In this document: piece by piece, positions 52,186 through 61,100 of the stretch | Position numbering within the stretch: position 1 is the first letter of the stretch | Layout of the letters: each line of letters begins with the position of its first letter | Source: Saxidomus purpurata | Lineage: Eukaryota; Mollusca; Bivalvia; Venerida; Veneridae | Reading direction: 5' to 3' | DNA length: 64,000 bases | Assembly (NCBI GenBank): GCA_022818135.1 | Contig: JAFMSR010000016.1 | Location: forward strand, 42,850,236-42,914,235 | Translations under genes and position numbers: made by a program | The notes under the pieces: generated by a model | The model's database searches: none | Seen by the model: only the letters and a program-made list of their open reading frames with translations | Told to the model about the DNA's origin: nothing

Positions 52186-55100
52186 CAAATGAGACAAGAT
52201 ATTGCAGACAGGCGAACCTATCAACTTACTGACAGACGAATCCGAACACAACCAGATATGGTCATCAATATATTTATGAACAATTTAATAGAATATTACA
52301 GACAAATGAGAAATGTCAAAAATTGACAGAGAAAGTATATTATAAAGAAACAACATAGCATAGGTTCTATACAATTTTAATTTTGCAAACCAATTCCGTT
52401 TTAATAACTTTTCGGGTCAATACATAGATATATCAACATTATGTAACTATACTTATGTATGAAAGTCTTTTCCAGATGTTAAACTGAATCATATTCGAAC
52501 ATTGCAACACCTCCAAGCAAACCGTTCCGGAAATGGCCATGCGGATTAGCATTAAATTTGTGCCTTTGCGGATTAGCATTTTTACAAACAGAATGTTTTA
52601 TCTTTTTCTGAGGCACTGAATTGACCTGAAATGTGTGTATTTGCAGTGAAATGACAACGGAATAAGTTTCGTTGTGAATACAATGCACTAAAAGTGGATT
52701 TCTCCAAATACACTGTCGAAATTGAAATATTCTTTGCGGACAAACCGTTGAATTCAGGCGTTGTTGCAAAGGTTTTCCCGAATGTTTGCAAAAGCACGGT
52801 TTATTACAAGAAAACTGTTTTCAACCGGGGACAGAGTACTGTTTTCCCCTTTGCCTGCGACAAATCGGACAGAAATCGGTTGAGAAATGAAAAACTTACG
52901 TTCACTTGAAGATGTCTGTCGAGGACTTTTGTTGATAAAATCTTCTTTGCGGACGAACAAAATGACGTATTACGATCACGTGATTGTCCACCGTGAATAA
53001 TAAGTTTCCAAATATTGATTTTCTTACTTGACTGGGAGAGTCAATTTAAGAAAAGAACACTTGCACGCAGGAGTTGCTTCCCTTCCACTGCCGAAATCTC
53101 TACCAACATCAACAACGACACAATCAACTATCATTTTATCAGTCCGATTTTTTTATATCTAAAGCACCAACTTCAAATACTAATGCGGAATAATCATTAA
53201 TTTAACACATTTAAATGAACGGCAACCAAAAATTGCTTTTATAAAACTGCCACCAAAAATACACTATGTGCAGTAAGATGCGCATAATGTCACTTTAAAC
53301 TTCAAGTTTAGTTGATGTATGAAAAATCAGATTGCTTAAAACAAATGTCAGTATTTTAATACCTTATAATCCGAGAGATTTGACCAATTTCATCAAAATT
53401 GAACATTATATTATTGATGCAATGGGAGAAGACAAGAAGTGTCTTTATAACGAAGTTTACGGGGGTATATAGGAGCCACCTGGTTGGTCGGGCGGTCAGG
53501 CGGTCCGTTGCATTTTCCTTGTCCGGAGCATAACTTGAAAACCACTAGTTGGAATTCAATACAACTTCATACAATGGTCAAGCACATTGAGAGGAAGTGC
53601 AGTGAACAAGAACCATAACTCCATCTTGACTAATAACAGAGTTATTGCCCTTTGTTACATTTCCTTGTACGGAGCATAACTTGAAATCTACTGGTTGGAA
53701 TTCAATACAACTTCACACAATGGTCAAGTACATTGAGAGGAAGTGCAGTGCACAGGAACCATAACTCTTTCTTGACTCATTTTAGAGTTATTGCCCTTTG
53801 TTACTTTTTCTTGTCTGGAGCATTACTTGAAAATTACTGGTTGGAATTCAATACAACTTCATACAATGGTCTAGCACTATGAGAGGAAGTGCAGTGTATA
53901 AGAACCATAACTCAATCTTGAGTTATATATTGCCCTTTGTTGCTTTTCCTTGTCTGGAGCATAACTTGAAAACTACCGGTTGGAATTCAATACAACTTCA
54001 TACAGTGGTCAAGTACATTGAGAGGAAGTGCAGTGCACAGGAACCATAACTCTTTCTTGACTTATTACAGAGTTATTGCCCTTTGTTACTTTTCCTTGTC
54101 CGGAGCATTACTTGAAAACTACTTGTTGGAATTCAATACAACTTCATACAATGGTCTAGTACAATGAGAGGAAGTGCAGTGTACAGGAACCATAACTCTA
54201 TCTTGAGTATTTACAGAGTTATTGCCCATTTTTACTTTTCTTTGTCGCAGAGCATTACTTGAAAACTACTGGTTTGAATGCAATACAACTTCATACAATG
54301 GTCCAGCACAATGAGAGGAAGTTCAGTGTGCAAGAACCATAACTCTATCTTGACTAATTACAGAGTTATTACCAAGAACAATATCTCTATTTTAGTTTTT
54401 CTTTGCAAGGTATTCTGTTACTACGAACTTTCTCAGTTTATAAAGCAGTCTTTCGGGGGTATTAATCACATTTAGTGATAGCTCTAGTTAGGGAGGTTGT
54501 TGCTTTAGGGAGGTGTCATTGGAGGGAGGTTGGATTGTATGTTTATATTGTTTTAATGCATATACCTGAATGTCAGTATTTTATGTCTTTAAAGGTTGGG
54601 TAGTTTGATTGTAGACTACACAGTGGTCATGAAGGACAGTGAGGAGGCAGTGAAGAATTTCACACAAGCTTCATTGAATCTTGCCCAAGGATCAACACTA
54701 CAAGTATTCAATCAGAATCTCGGTGTAAACAGAATGACAATAGATGATAGCTTAGGTAAAAACTTGGAGAGACATGATTTAGTCCTTGCACTGGTTTATA
54801 GAGAATCGGGTGATTTTGGCTTTGTAAACCCATGTAGACCACCAGTAGTCTACTGTGCAGTCTTACTTTTATCTACATTGTTCATCTTTCAGTTATTTAA
54901 CTCGTTTTATTACGTTTGCAAACAATTAAAAAGCAAACTTGTTTTAGAAATTGTACAATGCAGTCTCATCATGCTCTGTAGTTCCTTGCATGACGCTGTA
55001 TCAAAGCTGTTGAAATAATTCCATTTGATGCAGAGCTCTAGTTGCCATAGCTGTGCAAAGGAAATACTTTGAAAATCCTATTAAAAACTGGAAAGCTTAG

Positions 55101-58100
55101 AACTTAGATACTTGGCAGGTAGCATTGTCTAGAGGGTCTTTACCAAGATTGTTCAAACTATGACCTCTGGTCAAAATTTACCAGGCCCATGAGGGTCACT
55201 TGACATTACAGAGGTATATATTGGTAAAACTTTAAAAACTTCTTCTCCAAAACCATAAGGCCTTGATCTTATCATTGCATACTTATAATGTAGCAAGATT
55301 TTTCAAATTATGACCCCTGTCCAAAAATGACCCAGTTGTGGGGAGGGGGGAGGGGGGCCTGATTTTACATACGCTTATATGGGAAAAACTTCAAAAATGT
55401 AAAACTTACCCAATCTGTGAAGCCAAAGGTAGCAATGTGAGCAGTAGAGGGCCATCTTGGTCCTCTTGTTTTATTATTTCTTTTATTTAACAAGGCAAGT
55501 AAGTAAAGTAAATTACAGAGTACTAGATAAAGATTGTACCTGGCCAAGTGTTATAGCATTATTATGATATTCTCTTGTTACATGGTAACTCGTGTTACAA
55601 TCTCTTGTTACAGTGGATCTTGTGTCTTTGTCAGCAAAGGAAAGAGCTTGTAAATTATACCTGGATTTGTCAGGACCTTGTCAGACAGGATATGTGTGTA
55701 CATTAGTGGATGACAGTTCTGAGTGTAGGTATGTATCACATTTAACAGTGTAGAATTAGTTTTTAGTGTCTTACACAAAGTTTATTCCAGCTCATATGTT
55801 ACAGTAGTGATAAGAAAGCATGCCATGTCTCTCACATACTAGTTATCTTACATGATGTTGAAAAGTATTATATACCATTGGCAATGAAAAACTTGAACAA
55901 GTGATATGGTTCACTCTTTGCATAAAATAATTTGTTTCTTTAATTTTTTCAGTCCTGATCCTAGCACAGGTAGAGTTCACAGAAACATTCTCTCACTGTT
56001 GTACTAACTCTGGTTCACAGTTAATGAAAATCACATAATGATGTTTAGGATATTTGTCAAATGATGATGATATTTGTTCATACTAATGCACATTTGTTTT
56101 AATGCAATGAGCACTGTACACTCTGCAGAATGTGAAAGTTTTCTGACCGTTCTCTGACTAAAAGTGTTCTGTTTTAGATTTGGAGCAGGGAGCTGTTTCT
56201 TGTAGGTAAAATTCTCCTCATCATTTATTTAAGAAATAATCTATGGCTTGGAGTGCTTTATCGAAATTGAAGCATTCCCCGGAGGTGATGTACCAGGCGT
56301 AATAATTCACGAGGGTGAAGCCCCAGTGAATTATTACGCAGGCACATTACCGACAGGAAATACTTCAATTTCGATAAAGCACTCAAAACCATAGATTATT
56401 TTGATTCTTATAAGCCGAGTTTATGAAAACTACCACAATTACTACGGACGTTTTTTCAGTCTAGCGGTAATGTGTAAAATAGCATAATCAGTGGCTGTTG
56501 GAATTCACTCCCCTATTTGGGCTACCACTCAAGATATCAAACATAACTATATTGTACAAACTTATTTAAGTTTAATCATCTTATACTTAAAATATAAAAA
56601 AATACCCGACTGACACTATGCAGAAAACGTCAGATTCAGATCCTAACAAAGCAGACAATCAATTTAAAAGATATTGAACTGTAAAAAAAAAAAAATACCC
56701 ACTGACACAGAGAAAAGTCAGATTCAGATCCTAACAAAGCAGACAATCAATTTAAAAGCGAACCGTTAATCTGAACTGTACAACCTTTTAAAGTGGAGTA
56801 ATGACATCAGTGTGATGATTCATTGTTTTGTCACCCGGAATCAAAACATTGTATGACGTTAATCCTGAATTTTCTTGGCCTTTTTAAAGGAAAACAAGGT
56901 GAATGTATTCCAAGGCTTACTTGACGCAATCAAAAATAATATTTAGATTCCTGAACACAACTATTTCATGTAGCTGATGTATTCATACAGATATTATTTC
57001 TATTTCTATATTTCATTTTTTGCGCGGGAGTAAATAAGAAAAGTCGGAAGAAACTACTTTCATGTCCGAAACTCCGCCTTCTTTTCAAAGTGCTTTAATC
57101 ATATTAATGTACTCGAATTGACTATAGAAATATACCATAGGCATATTAGAATATAGTATATTCCAGTAAATTTCAAATCAAACTCGTAATAGTTAATGAC
57201 TGGTCCAGGATACATCTGTAAATATTTCATTTCATTCCATTCCATTCTCTTATGTTTGTTATGGAAGGAAAAATGTTTTTGCTCACACAGAACAAGATAA
57301 GGCAGGATTGAGTTGGGCTAGTAATGTAGAAATTATTCTTATCATTTCCCATCTTTAACTGTAAATCCTTAGTACTTAATAGATGAGACTTTATACCCAT
57401 TAATATACCCACACTGTACTGATTTTAGTGTTTCGATTATTTGGATGAAAAAGTCTGTCAAGGTTTAATTACAAATTTTCTTCCATTAAACTTTCAAGTT
57501 TTCTCAGTTATGAAACTTGCATGGTGGTATGACTGTATGACTAGAATTAACTCCCAGTATACACTCCAATCAATCAGTTGGTGAGATCAATGTAGAAGGT
57601 ATGGATCACCTTACAAAATAGTTCTTGTTCTATTTGAAGCTTTATAATCAAGGAAACTTGAACACTTTTATCCACAGATTGTGGTGTGCCAGCCAGTCCT
57701 GCTAGTGGAGATGTAGATTATTCACGTGGTACACTGTACGGAGACACAGTGATCTATACGTGTATATCTGGCTATACATTGGTTGGTGATAACACACGTA
57801 CATGTCAGGTTAATGGAAACTGGGCACCTGCCGAACCAACCTGTTCTGTCACGGGTGAGTTGATTTCCCTGCCTTCAAAAATTAAAGTCTGCTGCAATTC
57901 TTGTTAAAGTTTGTCTCAAACTGATAGCTGAATATCTAGGAAACTTCGCAGGCAGTATTAGTATTATGTTAAAGTTCCGGGAGCACTTAAAATACCCCTA
58001 TAGAATAATGAATTTACACAGAGTAATGATAGAGTGCTTTTCTATTTATACTATTTAAAAGTTAATGGAATCCTTTATATAAGCACACATTTGTGTCAGG

Positions 58101-61100
58101 ACTGTAACTTTGTCATACATTGAAGGATTTTAAAATAACTTGGCACAGATGTTCAGCACATCAAGACAAAGTGTCACATCCTTACCTCAAAGGTCAAGGT
58201 CACAGAGTTATCGAATCCTGTATATATGCATACATTCATGTCCGGACTGTAACTTTGTCATGCATGGAAGGATTTTAAAATAGTTTGGCACAGATGTTCA
58301 GCACATCAAGACAATATGTTGCATGCAAGACCCACTTGGAGTTTAAAAGTAATGGAATCCTGTATGCATGGTAACTCTGTCATACATGGAAGTATTTTAA
58401 AATTACATGGCGCAATTGTTGAGTGCATGAAGAGGACACAGGCTGTGAGATATGGACAGCTCTTGTTAGTCATTGGCCGACTTACCTGTCCCTTTGATGT
58501 ACAGTTTGCAGTAGGTGTTGAATTAACATCATTTGTTTGTTTCAGAATGTAGCATGTTGAGTGACCCAATCAATGGTAATGTTATTGTTGGGGGAAGAAT
58601 ACATGGACAGACAGCATATTTCACATGTGATCCTGGCTATAGTCTAATAGGTGCAGCTGTACTCACATGTCAGAGAGATGGCAACTGGAATTACCTGCCA
58701 CCTACATGCAGGATAACAGGTATGATCATACAACAAGAACTGACCCATCCTTTATATATGAAAGTTATTAAAATTTTCATGTGAGATTGATATATATAAT
58801 ATTTAGTATTTTATCAACGAAATGTGAAATTGTTTAAGTCTGTTTTGAGGATTGTAAAGACATATAAAAAAATTGGCTTTTCTGTCTATTGTTCAGTCTG
58901 TCCACCTAAGCTTGTCCAGGCTTTATCTCAAAAACCCTTTGCTGGAGTTTCATAATACTTGGAGAGAAGCATGATATAATTTGGGGTCACCATGTCAAAG
59001 GTCTAGGCTCATGGGCCTGATAATACAGATGTTGTCCCTGCTTCATTTCTTAAACCCCTTTATGGATTTTGACAGTAAGCATAAGAATGAAGTCTAGCTG
59101 TGCATAATCATTATTTTGGGTCACTACCTCAAAGGTCAAAGTCACAGGGGCCTTTAAATAGAAAATCATGTTTTTTTCCACATTTCTTAAGCCCCTGGCT
59201 TGATTTTCGTTTGAATTGGCAGGAAATGAACTTTAAGTCATGTTGTGCATATTAAAATTTTACGTCACTCAGAGGTCAAGTTCCAAGGGGCCAGTTAGTA
59301 GAAAATGTTGTCTACTCTTGGTCTCTTAAACCCCTAAATCTTTTTATATCCAGGTTGTGGTAGTTTACCAAGTCCAATGTATGGAAGTGTAACAATATCA
59401 ACAGATGGTCAGATAGCACGATATACATGTAAGGCTGGCTTTATACTGAGTGGGGACGATATAAGAACATGTCTGGCTTCTAACAGGTGGACTGGAAGTG
59501 CGCCAGTATGTAATGCCATAGGTAAGGAACAGAGTGTTCTCTCACATTGCCTATAGGAAGTGAGCCAGTTTGTAACTCGACTTCATACAGTACTCTGTAC
59601 ATTGGGGGAAGGAAGTCAAGATTAAGGATTTGTTTTTGCTGTCTTTAGTTGAAAGTCTAAAATATATATAAGATATGACCCACCTAAAAGTGAATATTTT
59701 GAATGCCAAATTAAGGTTATAGTATTTTTACATGGAGGTATGCACCATCCTGATCCTAATGATCAAGTTTTCTCCAAAGATGTCCTCAGCATACTATATA
59801 AGGCTCTATAATTATTACTCTCCTTGGCTAATAATGACTGGAAGTTGCAGTGAGGTAAAGTTTTCCATTTTGACATAAAATTTAAATTTCATTGGCTTGT
59901 CTCTTGACATGCCACAATCTAGGCAATATGGCACACTGTGATGCCTGCTGGAACCTGATGCAGCTTTACTGATGATAATGATGATACATTGTGTGTGTAT
60001 TTCAGAATGTGTGAATCTGCCAGATCCTGAGAATGGTAGAGTTGATCTGTCTGGTACATCGTATGGCAGTACAGCCACATACCACTGTACTGTAGTGGGA
60101 CACAGGTTGAGTGGTACAGGTACCAGGGTGTGTGCACAGGATGGACAGTGGTCAGCTAGTGCCCCAACCTGTGATATCATTGGTTTGTAGCTTGTTTTCA
60201 TATGTAGGTTATCACACCATTAATTGGTTACATTTCTTCCACAACTATCTTCAATAGCATAGAAATGAAGAGCATCAATTCACTGTTCTGAAAGTGTGAA
60301 ATTATTCCAAGGAGTTATATTTCCCCCCTACCATGGTAGATATATTGCTTTTGCCTTGATCATCTGTCACACTTTGTTTCTGCTCAATGACTGGAGATCC
60401 TTACAACCCACGGTCGTCAAACATCATAGTATGATTGGTCTTACTGAGTAGATGATCCCTCTTGTCAGTAGGACTGGTCAAAGATGAAGATCACGGTGAC
60501 CTGAACTTTGAAAATCATTTCCCTTCAATAACTGGAGATCCGTATGACCCACAGTCTTCAAACTTCATATGATGTTTGGTCTTGCAAAATAAATGATCCC
60601 TTTTGGTCAGTAGATCAAAGGATATGGTTTTGAGGTCGTAGGTCAAAAGCCAAGATCACAGTAACCCAAACCTTGAAAAAATTTTCCGCTCATTTACTTG
60701 AGATCCATATAACCCAAAGTCTTGGATATGCAATAGATTCTACATTTCTCAATGGATCTTGATGAAACTTTGTCAGATTGAGTGTATTGTTAAAATCTAG
60801 GTCGATTTCTGAAATGGGTCATCTTGGATTAAAACTAGGTCCCCAGGTCGAATCATAGAAAAACCTTGTGTATGCAATAGAGGCTGCTTTTTTCATTGTA
60901 TCTTTGTGAAACTTTGCCAGAATGAGTGTCTTGATAAAATCTAGGTCTAGTTCGAAAATGGGTTATATCAGGTCAAAAGCTAAGTCACTGTGGCAAAAAT
61001 TGAAGGAAAACCTAGTTAACACTATAAGGGTCACATTTGACCCCCCAATTATCATGAAAATAAGGCAGAATGATTGTCTCTATGATCTCTAGGCTAGGTT

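Larger units (their letters stand above)
43168..52995. mobile_element. Two-gene DNA transposon with CACGGTGG termini, 5-bp TSD and YqaJ nuclease
   Basis: A 9,828-bp element bounded by AATAA at 43163-43167 and 52996-53000. Terminal inverted repeats of 457 bp begin CACGGTGGACAATCACGTG; I see one mismatch between them (at about 43242). Inside are a rightward C2H2 zinc-finger gene (43650-45035) and a leftward multi-exon transposase-like gene with a YqaJ-type nuclease (51943 to 46655), ending tail to tail. Also inside are a tRNA-like scrap, a reversed decayed pearl fragment, ATT-type microsatellites and a GA-repeat at 52143-52181. CAC ends and a 5-bp duplication recall Transib/ProtoRAG and CACTA-like groups, but the proteins show no recognisable RAG1 or CACTA motif. 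I cannot place the superfamily. Confidence 0.85.
43042..53294. mobile_element. TTAA-type MITE split by a 9.8-kb transposon
   Basis: Outer arms 43042-43167 and 52996-53294 start and end with AGTGACATTATGCGCA and its complement, flanked by TTAA at 43038-43041 and 53295-53298. Removing 43168-52995 and one AATAA leaves about 420 bases collinear with the intact MITE at 20295-20684, which proves the nesting. Confidence 0.85.

Noticed and set aside
56178..56206. Possible short exon (ttttag ATTTGGAGCAGGG.. TGTAG GTAAAA)
   Set aside because: Phase 1 to 2 would break the joins on both sides, and no counterpart exists in the first cassette.
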